64,000 bases of DNA from an uncultured Granulosicoccaceae bacterium (GCA_937922945.1 CAKZUP010000051.1:1-64000); one strand, 5' to 3'. Positions 47,444 to 57,084 are shown, counted from the first letter of the stretch. A program made the numbers and translations. Notes: a model not told the origin generated them from the letters alone.

Positions 47444-47480
47444 CCTGTTTGTTGCCGACTAACACGCCATAACAAACAGG
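47444..47480 (+). promoter_or_regulatory. 10-bp perfect inverted repeat between pstA and pstB
   Basis: CCTGTTTGTT (47444-47453) and AACAAACAGG (47471-47480) pair perfectly around a 17-base loop, about 26 bases before the pstB start. It has no T-tract, so it is more likely an mRNA-stability or attenuation hairpin, or a binding site, than a terminator. Confidence 0.6.
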
Positions 47481-47506
47481 TATATAAAGGAAGCGATAAC
47501 AGAACC

Positions 47507-48328
47507 GTGAACGATTCTCACCAAGAAGTATTCGACAACATCAAAGGCACTGTTGGAGACGTTACCGTCGCCGATCCAAAGATGCGACTCAGTAACGTCA
47601 ACGTTTTTTACGGCGAGAAGCAAGCCATTTTCGATGTCAGCCTCGATATAGCCAACAACGAAGTCATCGCTATGATTGGCCCTTCAGGGTGTGGAAAGTC
47701 AACGTTCCTTCGCTGCTTGAACCGTATGAACGATACTATCCCCACGTGCCGTGTTTCGGGTGAAATGTCGCTCGACGGTGAAGACCTGTATGGCCCCAGC
47801 CTCGACACCGTATTGCTGCGTGCTCGGGTCGGTATGGTGTTTCAAAAACCCAACCCGTTCGCTAAAAGCATCTACGACAATGTTGCCTATGGTCCCCGCA
47901 TTCATGGACTAGCCGGCAACCGCGCCGAGCTGGATGAAATTGTTATTGAATCATTACAAAAGGCGGGATTATACGAGGAAGTTAAAGATCGACTCGAGGC
48001 ACCGGGCACCAGCTTGTCTGGCGGACAACAGCAACGATTGTGTATTGCTCGCACTATCGCGGTTAGCCCTGAGGTTATCTTAATGGATGAACCCTGTTCT
48101 GCACTCGACCCTATTGCCACAGCTCGAATCGAGGAACTGATCGATGAGCTCAGACAAAATTACGCTATTGCTATCGTGACGCATTCAATGCAACAGGCAG
48201 CGCGGGTGTCGCAACGTACGGCCTATTTCCATTTGGGCAAACTGGTTGAGGTGGGTTCAACCAATCAAATTTTTACAAACCCGGCACATGAACTTACCGA
48301 AAATTACATCACCGGTCGATTTGGCTGA
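47507..48328 (+). CDS. pstB: phosphate ABC transporter ATP-binding protein PstB
   Basis: ABC ATPase that drives phosphate import. Walker [10 protein letters not shown], signature LSGGQQQRL, Walker [14 protein letters not shown] and the switch His in [13 protein letters not shown] are all present. The GTG at 47507 is the best start: AAGGAAG lies upstream and 273 residues result. The frame remains open back to 47441, which would place the start inside the inverted repeat and seems unlikely. Confidence 0.94.
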   Translation: MNDSHQEVFDNIKGTVGDVTVADPKMRLSNVNVFYGEKQAIFDVSLDIANNEVIAMIGPSGCGKSTFLRCLNRMNDTIPTCRVSGEMSLDGEDLYGPSLDTVLLRARVGMVFQKPNPFAKSIYDNVAYGPRIHGLAGNRAELDEIVIESLQKAGLYEEVKDRLEAPGTSLSGGQQQRLCIARTIAVSPEVILMDEPCSALDPIATARIEELIDELRQNYAIAIVTHSMQQAARVSQRTAYFHLGKLVEVGSTNQIFTNPAHELTENYITGRFG

Positions 48329-48378
48329 TTTATTGAATTATCTATTCGAGCATATCCACTCCAACCTGGCATAGACGC

Positions 48379-49104
48379 ATGGACAAATTACATCTCGATC
48401 AACACATATCGCAGCAGTTCAATAACGAGTTGGAAGATATTCGCAACAAGGTGTTGGCCATGGGCGGACTCGTCGAGCAGCAAGTGAGTAAAGGTTTAAC
48501 CGCCCTACTCGAATCAGATGCCGATTTGGGTAACGAGGTCGCCACTGCCGACTTTGAAGTCAACAAACTCGAAGTCGATATCGATGAAGAGTGCATTCAA
48601 ATTCTGGCACGCCGACAACCAGCCGCATCCGATTTGCGTCTGATCGTCACCGTCATCAAGGTCATTACGGATTTAGAACGCATTGGAGATGAGGCGGAAA
48701 AAATGGGACGCTTTTCAGCAGAACTCAGCGAAGCCGGAAAGTCGGTTAGTCATCGAAAAGAACTCAGACACCTTGGTGAGCTGGTAAAGTCCATGTTGCG
48801 TGATGCTCTTGATGCGTTTGCGCGTCTGGATGTGGATGCAGCGATAAAAACCGCTGCTCGCGACAATGATGTTAACGCCGAATACGAAAACCTCTCTCGG
48901 CTGCTTGCAACCCACCTGATGGAAGACCCGAGAAACGTATCCTCACTGTTGAAAATGACGTGGTGCGCCCGTGCGTTGGAACGCATTGGAGATCACTCTG
49001 TGAATATTTGCGAATACGTCGTGTACCTGGTTAAAGGACGCGACATTCGCCATATCAGCTTTGACCAGATTCAATCAGAATTTCTATCCAAACCGGATAG
49101 TTAG
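48379..49104 (+). CDS. phoU: phosphate signalling protein PhoU
   Basis: Cytoplasmic helical protein that links the Pst transporter to PhoR and keeps the regulon off in high phosphate. It has 241 residues in two PhoU repeats with metal-binding segments LERIGDEAEKMGRF and LERIGDHSVNICEY. It is the last gene of the Pho cluster and converges with the lipoprotein gene. Confidence 0.95.
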   Translation: MDKLHLDQHISQQFNNELEDIRNKVLAMGGLVEQQVSKGLTALLESDADLGNEVATADFEVNKLEVDIDEECIQILARRQPAASDLRLIVTVIKVITDLERIGDEAEKMGRFSAELSEAGKSVSHRKELRHLGELVKSMLRDALDAFARLDVDAAIKTAARDNDVNAEYENLSRLLATHLMEDPRNVSSLLKMTWCARALERIGDHSVNICEYVVYLVKGRDIRHISFDQIQSEFLSKPDS

Positions 49105-49106
49105 GC

Positions 49107-49667
49107 TTACTCAACCGTTAACCAGGGAGCGTCTGTCGACAGCGTCCTGTCAAGCAATCGAACATGAATGTTACCGGCATTAGCACCGGTGCCTTCACGA
49201 ACGCCTGTCACCTCATCACCGACAACCCACTCATAGCTCCCTTGCCTAAGTTGTCGGGTTTGCGCGTCGCGTCGCGCGTAAAAATGGTCTATGTCCGATC
49301 TTATTTTATCGAGCAAATCTGTGCTGCCCTCTGCCCGCATATCGACGCGGACAACACTGCGATCAATAAAGTGATAAACCACTTCAGATAAAGGAGCACC
49401 AGCGTATTGCATGCGCGTTGGGGTGAAGGCACAGATATCATAAGCAAAGGCTTTACGCTGCTTGTGCAAAGACACTTTACGACTCTCACATTCAGGCTCT
49501 GCACGGTAGTGATTGGCAGCATTCGTTAATGCGGTATCGTAAGCTTCACCCATGCGTGCATTAGCCATTACCGTTTGACCGTCGAGTTCGCTGATCGTTT
49601 GACTGGATGTGCTCGCGCAGCCTGCCATCAACACAGCACAGCTAAGCATGACAAATTTGTTTACCAT
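49107..49667 (-). CDS. hypothetical lipoprotein coupled to a trypsin-like protease
   Basis: A 186-residue protein with a lipoprotein signal peptide and lipobox LMAGC (lipid on the Cys after AG). The residue after it is Ala, so sorting to the outer membrane is expected. The mature part is Ser/Thr-rich at first, then contains two Cys, one in EPECESRK and one in YDICAFTP. No family is recognised. The ATG at 49667 overlaps the protease stop (ATGGTAA), so the two are translationally coupled; an inhibitor, chaperone or anchor for the protease are all possible. Confidence 0.7.
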   Translation of the reverse strand: MVNKFVMLSCAVLMAGCASTSSQTISELDGQTVMANARMGEAYDTALTNAANHYRAEPECESRKVSLHKQRKAFAYDICAFTPTRMQYAGAPLSEVVYHFIDRSVVRVDMRAEGSTDLLDKIRSDIDHFYARRDAQTRQLRQGSYEWVVGDEVTGVREGTGANAGNIHVRLLDRTLSTDAPWLTVE

Positions 49668-50680
49668 GTGGAACGCCTTCGGATTACGCCTATTCCAAGC
49701 AACGCAAATAATAACCAATTCATGCTGGCAACATCGGAATTCGATTGCGGCATTGCAGTGACGGTTTCATCGGTATAGGTAGTTGTCGTTGGTGTTGGTG
49801 TTCTCGCTGCCAACAACTCGGGTTCAAATTCAGGCTCTCCGACATAAACATACTGGTTTATCCAGCCAATGAAGTACGGAATATCTGTATACACGCCATA
49901 AAAATTCGGTAGCGCGCACCCGAAACCAAAACTCACTATTCCTACTTGTTGAACCTGGCCTTCATAGTTGACTATCATCGGCCCGCCACTGTCACCAACA
50001 CAACTATCGCGTCCACCCTCTTCTAAGCCTGCGCACAATTGATTCGCATACAGCGCACCATTGTAAGATACCGGCGCATTGCATACCCCCAATGACACAA
50101 CAGGTACATCCACACTGTGTAATTGAATCGGAAATTTTGGCTGACTGGGGTCGTCGTTGTCTACTGCACCCCAACCCATGATGGTCGCCTGTAAACCAAC
50201 AAGCTTATCGGAGCTCTTGGTTGACAAGGTAATCGGCTCAACACCACTGGAGGTTGCCAGTTCCAGCAACGCAATATCACTATGTGGATTTGCAGCGTTA
50301 TGCACATAGTCGGGGTGCACAATCATATTCGTGATTAATAGCTCGGGCACATTCGAAGCGCCAAGATCAGCTGCATTCGTCGCAACGTTTAAATCGCTTA
50401 ACTGCAGTAAGTCGCCACGGCGATCGAACAAACAGTGCGCCGCTGTTAACACCCAACGATCAGCAATGACGCTACCACCGCAAAACTGCCTTTGCACAAG
50501 TTCAGCATCGCTGTTGTACACCAGCGCCACAATCCAGGGCGCCACAGCCTGTTGAAAAACCGGCTCGCCGCCGATAATAAAATGCTTATCAACCTGATCA
50601 ATGCCACCGGCGTGATCAGCGGCAACAGAAAATGTCGCACACGCCAGCAAGAGCAAGGCACACAGTGACCTGAACAGCAT
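49661..50680 (-). CDS. secreted trypsin-like serine protease with C-terminal sorting-type tail
   Basis: S1 family protease of 339 residues. The signal peptide MLFRSLCALLLLACATFSVA is followed by a short propeptide and IIGGEP, where trypsins are activated. The triad is His82 (TAAHC), Asp135 (HSDIALL) and Ser231 (GDSGGP). Asp225, six residues before Ser231, marks cleavage after Arg or Lys. The tail after a Thr/Pro-rich linker is a hydrophobic helix plus RRRSTW, like GlyGly-CTERM signals, but without the Gly-Gly pair. Vibrio proteases of this type are secreted by type II export and processed by rhombosortase. The frame is open further upstream to 50776; the chosen ATG gives the signal peptide. 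Confidence 0.88.
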   Translation of the reverse strand: MLFRSLCALLLLACATFSVAADHAGGIDQVDKHFIIGGEPVFQQAVAPWIVALVYNSDAELVQRQFCGGSVIADRWVLTAAHCLFDRRGDLLQLSDLNVATNAADLGASNVPELLITNMIVHPDYVHNAANPHSDIALLELATSSGVEPITLSTKSSDKLVGLQATIMGWGAVDNDDPSQPKFPIQLHSVDVPVVSLGVCNAPVSYNGALYANQLCAGLEEGGRDSCVGDSGGPMIVNYEGQVQQVGIVSFGFGCALPNFYGVYTDIPYFIGWINQYVYVGEPEFEPELLAARTPTPTTTTYTDETVTAMPQSNSDVASMNWLLFALLGIGVIRRRSTW

Positions 50681-50774
50681 GCTGCTCACTACCGCGCTAA
50701 GCCGTAAAAGAGCATGACAACGGAATAAGGCATGCCCGATGAAGGATGCTTGCCGCAGACTGAAACGGTTGGGC

Positions 50775-50912
50775 ATGGCAAGTATGTGTCCTAATCTCGA
50801 TATAGCTATTTCTATCGGCGGCGTGCGTGCCCAAAATCAGGGCGTCGACGCCGAATGTGATGCACGTCGCGCCGAATTAGCGCGAATGTCTCGTGTTAGC
50901 TATAAAGCATAG
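50775..50912 (+). CDS. possible 45-residue small protein, unknown
   Basis: A short frame beginning MASMCPNLDIAISIGG and ending RVSYKA, divergent from the protease. A weak GGTTGGG lies just before the ATG. No family is recognised. It is immediately followed by the 19-base tandem repeat. It may be accidental. Confidence 0.2.
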   Translation: MASMCPNLDIAISIGGVRAQNQGVDAECDARRAELARMSRVSYKA

Positions 50913-50927
50913 GACAACTTCACATTT

Positions 50928-50984
50928 GATATACAGAAAAGCCGGTGATATACAGAAAAGCCGGTGATATACAGAAAAGCCGGC
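50928..50984. repeat. 19-bp tandem repeat, three copies
   Basis: Three head-to-tail copies of GATATACAGAAAAGCCGGT, identical except for the final base of the third. It lies between the protease promoter region and the GST gene and ends 49 bases after the GST stop. The whole 50681-51032 stretch has no other convincing gene. Confidence 0.95.
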
Positions 50985-51032
50985 GCGATCAGGCAATACC
51001 TGTGAATGGTGGGCCCGAGGTTAAATCTAAAC

Positions 51033-51683
51033 TTAAGCCGGTTTATCCTCGTCTGACTCTTCAGGCAATGGGTGCCCTGGCATCAGCTCGTACGGGTGCA
51101 CCCAACCCGGTAGCGCAGAGATTCGTTCAAGCCATACAGAAACGTGGGGGTATTGCGCCATATCGATACCGGCTTCATCCGGCCAATACAAATATCCACA
51201 CAAGGATATGTCAGCAATGGTGATTTTCTCACCCAGCACAAAGGGTGCATCTGTGACCCGTTGTTCAAGCACTGATAACGCACTGTGCGCACGATCTTCG
51301 AGAAATTGCGTAAGCTCAGATTCGCCCTTTTTCTTGAAATGGCGTAAGAATCTTAATGGAGCTACGGAGCCGGTAAGCTTGTTGTTATCAAACATTAGCC
51401 AGCGCATGATTTCTCTGTGTTCCGGAACGCTTGCGGCGTCAAACTGTTCAAACGAATCAGCCAGATAATCGAGGATGACCCCAGATTGGCTCAGCGCCAG
51501 ATCACCCGCTTCGAGTACTGGAACTTCTCTCATGTCATTTAACTCACGAAACGCGTCTTCCCGATGCTCGCCGTTAAAGAAGTCGACGAAAACCGGCTCC
51601 CAGTCTGCCTCACACAGATTAAGCATGAGGGCAACTTTGTACGCGTTGCCAGATTGAGCGAAACAGTGCAATTTGTACTTCAT
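51033..51683 (-). CDS. glutathione S-transferase family protein
   Basis: A 216-residue GST. The thioredoxin-fold half begins MKYKLHCFAQSGNAYKVALML with Ser in the active-site position, has the cis-Pro in REVPVLE and the glutathione-contact LSQSGVILDYL. The helical C-terminal domain follows. It probably conjugates or reduces small electrophiles in the cytoplasm; the substrate cannot be told. It diverges from the DUF188 gene. Confidence 0.88.
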   Translation of the reverse strand: MKYKLHCFAQSGNAYKVALMLNLCEADWEPVFVDFFNGEHREDAFRELNDMREVPVLEAGDLALSQSGVILDYLADSFEQFDAASVPEHREIMRWLMFDNNKLTGSVAPLRFLRHFKKKGESELTQFLEDRAHSALSVLEQRVTDAPFVLGEKITIADISLCGYLYWPDEAGIDMAQYPHVSVWLERISALPGWVHPYELMPGHPLPEESDEDKPA

Positions 51684-51805
51684 AGACTTACTTTTCCGTT
51701 AAATCCCGTTGTTATAGTATCGCACGACAGACCAACCGAACTCGACAAGAATAGGTAAAATACTGCGATTATTGACTGGAAAGTATTATTCCTCGGGAGC
51801 TGTTG

Positions 51806-52288
51806 TTGACACACACTGTACAAATCTGGGTGGATGCAGACGCCTGTCCGGGGGTTATCAAAGAAATACTCTTCAAGGCCTCGAAACGCACGCGCGTAAC
51901 CATGACATTAGTCGCCAATCACGCCATGCCCATACCGCGAATTAAGTGGATAACGCTTGTGCAAGTACCATCAGGATTCGACGTAGCAGACAATGAAATA
52001 GTGAAACGGGCCAACCCTGGTGACTTAGTCATTACAGGAGACATTCCGTTGGCATCTGAAGTGATTGATAAAGGTGCGCACGCGTTGAATCCGCGCGGAG
52101 AATTTTACACAACCGAAAATATCAAGCAACGCCTGAACATGCGCGACTTTATGGATACACTGCGATCAAGCGGCATTAATACCGGTGGTCAGGCAAGCTT
52201 GAGTCAAAACGACAGACGTGAATTTGCTAACCAGCTCGATCGCTTCTTACAAAAATGGGCGAAGCCTGCTGCATCATCAGGTGAGTGA
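51806..52288 (+). CDS. YaiI/YqxD family protein (DUF188)
   Basis: A 160-residue protein of the DUF188 family, a PIN-like fold of unknown role. Conserved acidic motifs are [23 protein letters not shown] and VITGDIPLA, and the C-terminal [19 protein letters not shown] is typical. The start is TTG at 51806, with GGGAG 6 bases before it; a second TTG directly upstream (51803) is equally in frame. Confidence 0.9.
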   Translation: MTHTVQIWVDADACPGVIKEILFKASKRTRVTMTLVANHAMPIPRIKWITLVQVPSGFDVADNEIVKRANPGDLVITGDIPLASEVIDKGAHALNPRGEFYTTENIKQRLNMRDFMDTLRSSGINTGGQASLSQNDRREFANQLDRFLQKWAKPAASSGE

Positions 52289-52335
52289 TCGCAGGAGTTT
52301 ACAAATCGGGCCCATAGCTAACAATGAATAGTAAA

Positions 52336-52367
52336 GTACAAAACGGCTTGAACAAGCCGTTTTGTAC
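52336..52367. terminator. strong bidirectional terminator
   Basis: GTACAAAACGGCTT and AAGCCGTTTTGTAC form a perfect 14-bp stem around the loop GAAC. The A and T runs inside the stem suit termination in both directions, between the convergent DUF188 and OmpA-family genes. Confidence 0.85.
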
Positions 52368-52384
52368 CCCAGTGTTCAAATAAA

Positions 52385-53650
52385 CTATTGCGCTGCCCGA
52401 AATTCAACACGACGGTTTCGACTGCGACCATTTGCTGTTTCGTTCGTGTCGATGGGTCGATCTTCGCCAAACCCATACGCCTTAAGTCGTTGTGCGCTTA
52501 CCCCGTTACGAACAAGGTACACCGCCACTGACCGAGCTCTTTGTCGAGACAGTTGTTTGTTAGAGCCAGCATCGCCTTGGCTATCGGTATGCGCCATGAT
52601 CGCAAGTTTCACCTGCGGGAACTGATTAAGTGTTGAGACAACGCCATTCAACACGCCTTGTGCATTGGCAGTAAGGTCTGCTGAGCCACTGTTGAAGTTA
52701 ACCCCTTCAATAACACCATTGAATAAATCACAACCTTGCTCATCAACAGCAACACCACTTTGCGTGTTCGGACAACGATCTGCACCGTCTTGCACACCAT
52801 CAGCATCTGAATCTATACGAGCAACAGCAACGGCCGGAATGGGCGTAACAACCGGTGCAGGCGTTGGTACAGGTGTTGATGCAGCCACAGGTGTTGGCTC
52901 AACAACCGGTGCTTCGGCCACCATTTCGCGGCGTCGCTCACGACGTTTGCCAAAACGATACAGCAAGCTTAACTGTCCGTAGCGAACGTCCGTATCAAAA
53001 GCGATCGCTTCTGCTCTTACGCCCAGTCCGCCACGCGTGGCGTATTCCAAGCCTAAACCCAACAACAAATGCGATGAGTTGACCTGTACAAAATTCACAT
53101 TATCGCTGGGCTCATTTTTCAGTAGCCCATAACCAACGCGACCAAAACCTGAAAAACCTCTTCGGTTATAAAGGTGACGACTTTTACCCGCGTAAGCCAG
53201 TGCGCTCACGCCATAGGTTTGATAGCTAATGCTACCGGATGGTGCTAAACCAGCTTCGCCCAAAGACGCTGCGTGCCCCTCTATGGATAACCATTTATTG
53301 ATATCCATTCCCAGCATAATCTGGCCCGCACCATTGACCCTTTTGTTTGGATCCACACCATCGACTTCCGATGTGTCCGGCTCCAACCAACTCATGCCGA
53401 ACCCGATACCACCGTAAACCTTACGAGTGACAGAGTCACTAAGTCGCGCAGTACTGTTGTAACCCGGCAACTCTGAGCCTGTGTTTGATTGCGCTTGAGC
53501 TGTACCTATGCCGATAAACAACGAGGTTGCCAACATATTGATTAAGCAGGTTTTGAGCGTAAGCTTGTTTTTCACATCTGATAACGTTAAGTCAGATAGG
53601 TGCCCACTCGCTTTTGCTAGCCCACTCTGCATTCCGTAAACTGCGTTCAT
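52385..53650 (-). CDS. OmpA-family outer membrane protein
   Basis: A 421-residue outer membrane protein. A long basic n-region precedes a signal peptide ending in AQAQ (about residue 54). An N-terminal beta-barrel of about 200 residues ends near LLYRFGKR, followed by a Pro/Val/Thr-rich linker, one thrombospondin type-3 calcium repeat (DSDADGVQDGADRCPNT) and an OmpA C-terminal domain. That domain keeps the peptidoglycan-binding Asp in AHTDSQG and Arg in LSRQRARSV. The ATG at 53650 has GAAGGT 9 bases upstream; an ATG at 53698 is an alternative. It anchors the outer membrane to the cell wall. Confidence 0.92.
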   Translation of the reverse strand: MNAVYGMQSGLAKASGHLSDLTLSDVKNKLTLKTCLINMLATSLFIGIGTAQAQSNTGSELPGYNSTARLSDSVTRKVYGGIGFGMSWLEPDTSEVDGVDPNKRVNGAGQIMLGMDINKWLSIEGHAASLGEAGLAPSGSISYQTYGVSALAYAGKSRHLYNRRGFSGFGRVGYGLLKNEPSDNVNFVQVNSSHLLLGLGLEYATRGGLGVRAEAIAFDTDVRYGQLSLLYRFGKRRERRREMVAEAPVVEPTPVAASTPVPTPAPVVTPIPAVAVARIDSDADGVQDGADRCPNTQSGVAVDEQGCDLFNGVIEGVNFNSGSADLTANAQGVLNGVVSTLNQFPQVKLAIMAHTDSQGDAGSNKQLSRQRARSVAVYLVRNGVSAQRLKAYGFGEDRPIDTNETANGRSRNRRVEFRAAQ

Positions 53651-53698
53651 ATCCGTTCTACCTTCGCGAAGCGATTTCTTATGTAAGTTTGTCTGCAT

Positions 53699-54189
53699 CT
53701 CTGTAGCGGCAATGTTTTGACTTAATGTTCTCCATTAGCCAGAACACCCACAAAAGAAATTCCATGCAACGACTATGAAGAGCACCAGCCATGCCAGCCT
53801 TTAACGAAAAGACGCCAAAAACCATGTTGCACAATGTTTTATCGCTTGGTTAAGTAATCAAGAGCCAATCGATGCTGCTGTTTTTCAGCCGAATCGAGTA
53901 AATCAATCTTTGAATGAAACGTTGAAAGAGTTAAATAAAGCAGTAGTGCGCGCATGAACACGCGTCACGGATAATCCGGCAACCGCATTGCCATATTATT
54001 GACTCTCATGGCGCAACGAATTATGAGCATCAAGCGTCGTGGCAAAAAACGTAAACAGTTAGACACAATTTTTCGGTAACGCCTTATTCCGTGTGCGTCT
54101 TAAATGATGGTCACATTTATATAAAACATGAATCGGGTAAATACCGTTATATTCACCCTCCCAAGAAAACTCTACTGGATTCATCGGTA
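53699..54189. other. divergent intergenic region between the OmpA-family gene and the xylanase
   Basis: About 490 bases that must hold both promoters. The only frame worth mentioning is a 23-codon plus-strand one at 54008-54079 with a basic core (KRRGKKRK); I do not recognise it. Several A/T-rich stretches lie near 53835-53935. No repeat, RNA or mobile-element end is seen. Confidence 0.4.
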
Positions 54190-57084
54190 ATGAACACGCT
54201 TAGTAAGTGGTATGGCTTTACGTTTTTTAAATTTTCTGTTTTTGCCGCCCTGCTTTGCGTCGCATTGCTCGACAGTCAGGCTTATGCTCGACCTAACGCA
54301 CCTTCAGATGTTTCTGGCAGTATCGCTGGCAACAATGCAACCATTATTTGGTCGCACGTAGAGAATGCTGACGGCTATAACGTCTATATCGACAATAACT
54401 ATGTTGCGACCACCTTCGAAAATCAACACACAGCACCCATCGATAGTGAGCAGCCGTCACGTTTCTATATCATTTCGTTCACTAAAAATCCGATAGAATT
54501 TTCAACACGATCGGAAGTGATTACACTTCCTGCTGAATCGACCCCGACAGACTTGACGATACCGCCAAGTATTCCAACTGGGTTAAGCGGCACCATTAAT
54601 GGCACAGACGTGACATTAAGCTGGGAGCCTTCAACCGATGATGAGGCCGTTGCGGGCTACAACGTTTATCGGAACCAACAGTATCTGACAACCGTGTTCG
54701 ATACACAATACAGCGGAAAGGTTGAGGCGGGTGAACGCTATACGTTTTCTATTGTAGCGTTCGACACCAGAGTAAATTTTTCTCGCACATCAGAGCGAGT
54801 CTCACTGCCTACTACAGAATCTGGCAACGACAATACGCCTGAAAACGTTCCAGTCACCGACACACAGAATAATTCTACCGACAACTCTACCGACAATAAG
54901 CCAGACACAACGATTGATGCCGCAACACCTGTTGATAGCAATATTCCACCATCAACTCCTACCGGTTTAAACGGTACTATCACCAACAATAGTAATGACG
55001 CAACGGTTTCACTCAGCTGGGATGCGTCAACTGATGATGGCGGTGTTAAAGGTTATAACGTGTATGAAAACGGTAATTACAAAACAACTGTTTTAACGAC
55101 GCAATACACCGGTACCGTTGACAGGGACACAGCGTATTCCTACTACATAGTGGCATTTGACTACGACAACAACTTTGCCACGCGTACATCGCGCATTGTC
55201 TTACCCGATGATCAAACCAACTCTAACCAACCATCAGCAAGTCAAAACCCAGGTGAAGATAACCAGGCACCCGCCTCGCCTTCTAACCTTGTTGGCACGT
55301 GGTCACAAAACGGTGAAACCGCTGATATTGCACTGAGCTGGACTGCCGCTACTGACAATATTGGTGTAGTTGGTTACAACGTCTACGAAAATAAACGCTA
55401 CGTATCAACCGTTCACACACCCGCGTTCACTACAACAGTTAACGCCAACGGTTCATACTCTTACCGAATAGTGGCGTTCGATGAAGCACGAAACTACTCG
55501 GCCCCCTCGTTTAGCGAAAACCTTCCCGACGGTGGCAATCAACCGCCGGAGTTCGAGGGCCTGCGCGACTTCACCGCCTTCGCTGGCGATGAGATCAGTA
55601 TTCTGATTAAGCCCGTTGACAACGATGGTGCAACACCAGGGCTTTATATTGGTACTTTGCCTACGGGCATGCGTTCGGTGGACAATTTTGATGGCACTAG
55701 AAGCCTTCGATGGAGCCCTTTGCAGCCAGATGTTGGAACCTATGACATCACGGTAACCGCGTTTGATTCGGTTGATACCGCTGTTAAAACAGTGCGGACC
55801 TTTTCGCTAACGCTTGAGTTGCCGGAAGACCAATCAAGCATTCGCAATGAACCACCGGGCATTGATCAAATTAGCGAGCAAATTACACGTGTCGGTGACA
55901 CTATTCGTATGCCGGTTAAAGCTACCGACCCGAACGGAACTATCCCACAGCTCACTCTATCGAACTTGCCTGATGGAGCAAATTTTCGCCAACACCCGGA
56001 TGACCCGAATATCAAAGTGCTTACATGGACAACGAACGGCAACGATCTTGGTCTTAAGACATTCAATTTCGTTGCAACCGACTCAGTGGATGCAAACCTG
56101 AGAGCTTCAAGCGATGTACACATTGACGTTGTAAACCCTGATCAATTCAAACGATCTGGTGAGCGTTTAAAAGATCTTGGTTCCCGGAAAGACTTACTCG
56201 TCGGGTACGCGTCACTATTAAATTTCAATCAACGAGCCGATACCGACTTGTACAAGGCCACGGCAGCCGCGGAATTCAATCTGGTTACAGCTGAAAATTC
56301 CATGAAGTGGTCTTACGTTAACCCTGAGCCAGGCGAATATCGATTTGACGCTGCAGATGAGCTGGTCGAGTTTACTAACGACAGCAATATGAAGTTGCAT
56401 GGGCACACGTTAGTTTGGTACGCCGCCTTACCGCAATGGGTACAGAAATCTGAGGTATCCGAGCGTGAAGGCCTGATGAATGACTTTATTGATGTCATGA
56501 CAAAGCGATACCACTCCGTTGATATCTGGGATGTTGTCAATGAAGCATTCGAAGATGATGGTAGCTACAGAAATTCTGTTTGGTATCAAGCCATGGGTGA
56601 AGATCACATTAACAAGGCGTTTAAACGTGCACGCGCTGGCGCACCTAACGCACAGCTGATTTACAACGACTATGACATTGCCGCAGGTGGTGTTAAAACC
56701 GATGCAACCTATTCGCTCATTGAAAACATGATTCGCAACGATGTTCCAATTGATGGTGTTGGGTTTCAAATGCACATTGATGCCGACTTTACCGACTTCA
56801 GCAAGGTGATAGATACATTTGAACGCTTTGCCAATTTAGGCATCGATATTTACATCACGGAGCTGGATGTGTCAGTGGTGGACGGCACCAACGAAAATGA
56901 TCAAGCCAATGTGTATGAAAATGTCGCGCGAGTTTGTCTTGCTCAAGCAGCCTGCAAGGCCTTGCAAATATGGGGCATTACCGACCGGTATTCCTGGTTG
57001 AGAAACAATACGCCCCTGCCATTCGACCGTGATTATCAACCCAAAGCGGCTTATTGGTCGCTACAGCGCGTACTTGGCGAGTAA
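54190..57084 (+). CDS. multidomain secreted GH10 endo-beta-1,4-xylanase with FN3 and Ig/cadherin-like domains
   Basis: A 964-residue secreted glycosidase. A signal peptide ends near SQAYA. Four fibronectin type III domains follow at about 20-110, 120-210, 255-345 and 365-450, with Asn/Thr/Asp-rich linkers, then two Ig/cadherin-like domains (about 455-555 and 560-650) and a C-terminal GH10 barrel from about 655. The acid/base Glu785 is in WDVVNEA and the nucleophile Glu891 in ITELDV; GFQMH and WGITDRYSW are also kept. The usual HTLVWH reads HTLVWY, so a subsite His is replaced by Tyr. Substrate is probably xylan. The ATG at 54190 is chosen because it gives the signal peptide; a GTG at 54091 would add 33 residues. 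No other carbohydrate gene is nearby. Confidence 0.9.
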   Translation: MNTLSKWYGFTFFKFSVFAALLCVALLDSQAYARPNAPSDVSGSIAGNNATIIWSHVENADGYNVYIDNNYVATTFENQHTAPIDSEQPSRFYIISFTKNPIEFSTRSEVITLPAESTPTDLTIPPSIPTGLSGTINGTDVTLSWEPSTDDEAVAGYNVYRNQQYLTTVFDTQYSGKVEAGERYTFSIVAFDTRVNFSRTSERVSLPTTESGNDNTPENVPVTDTQNNSTDNSTDNKPDTTIDAATPVDSNIPPSTPTGLNGTITNNSNDATVSLSWDASTDDGGVKGYNVYENGNYKTTVLTTQYTGTVDRDTAYSYYIVAFDYDNNFATRTSRIVLPDDQTNSNQPSASQNPGEDNQAPASPSNLVGTWSQNGETADIALSWTAATDNIGVVGYNVYENKRYVSTVHTPAFTTTVNANGSYSYRIVAFDEARNYSAPSFSENLPDGGNQPPEFEGLRDFTAFAGDEISILIKPVDNDGATPGLYIGTLPTGMRSVDNFDGTRSLRWSPLQPDVGTYDITVTAFDSVDTAVKTVRTFSLTLELPEDQSSIRNEPPGIDQISEQITRVGDTIRMPVKATDPNGTIPQLTLSNLPDGANFRQHPDDPNIKVLTWTTNGNDLGLKTFNFVATDSVDANLRASSDVHIDVVNPDQFKRSGERLKDLGSRKDLLVGYASLLNFNQRADTDLYKATAAAEFNLVTAENSMKWSYVNPEPGEYRFDAADELVEFTNDSNMKLHGHTLVWYAALPQWVQKSEVSEREGLMNDFIDVMTKRYHSVDIWDVVNEAFEDDGSYRNSVWYQAMGEDHINKAFKRARAGAPNAQLIYNDYDIAAGGVKTDATYSLIENMIRNDVPIDGVGFQMHIDADFTDFSKVIDTFERFANLGIDIYITELDVSVVDGTNENDQANVYENVARVCLAQAACKALQIWGITDRYSWLRNNTPLPFDRDYQPKAAYWSLQRVLGE

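Noticed and set aside
54008..54079. 23-codon basic frame before the xylanase
   Set aside because: Too short, no recognised family, and the Lys/Arg run can arise by chance in an A-rich stretch.
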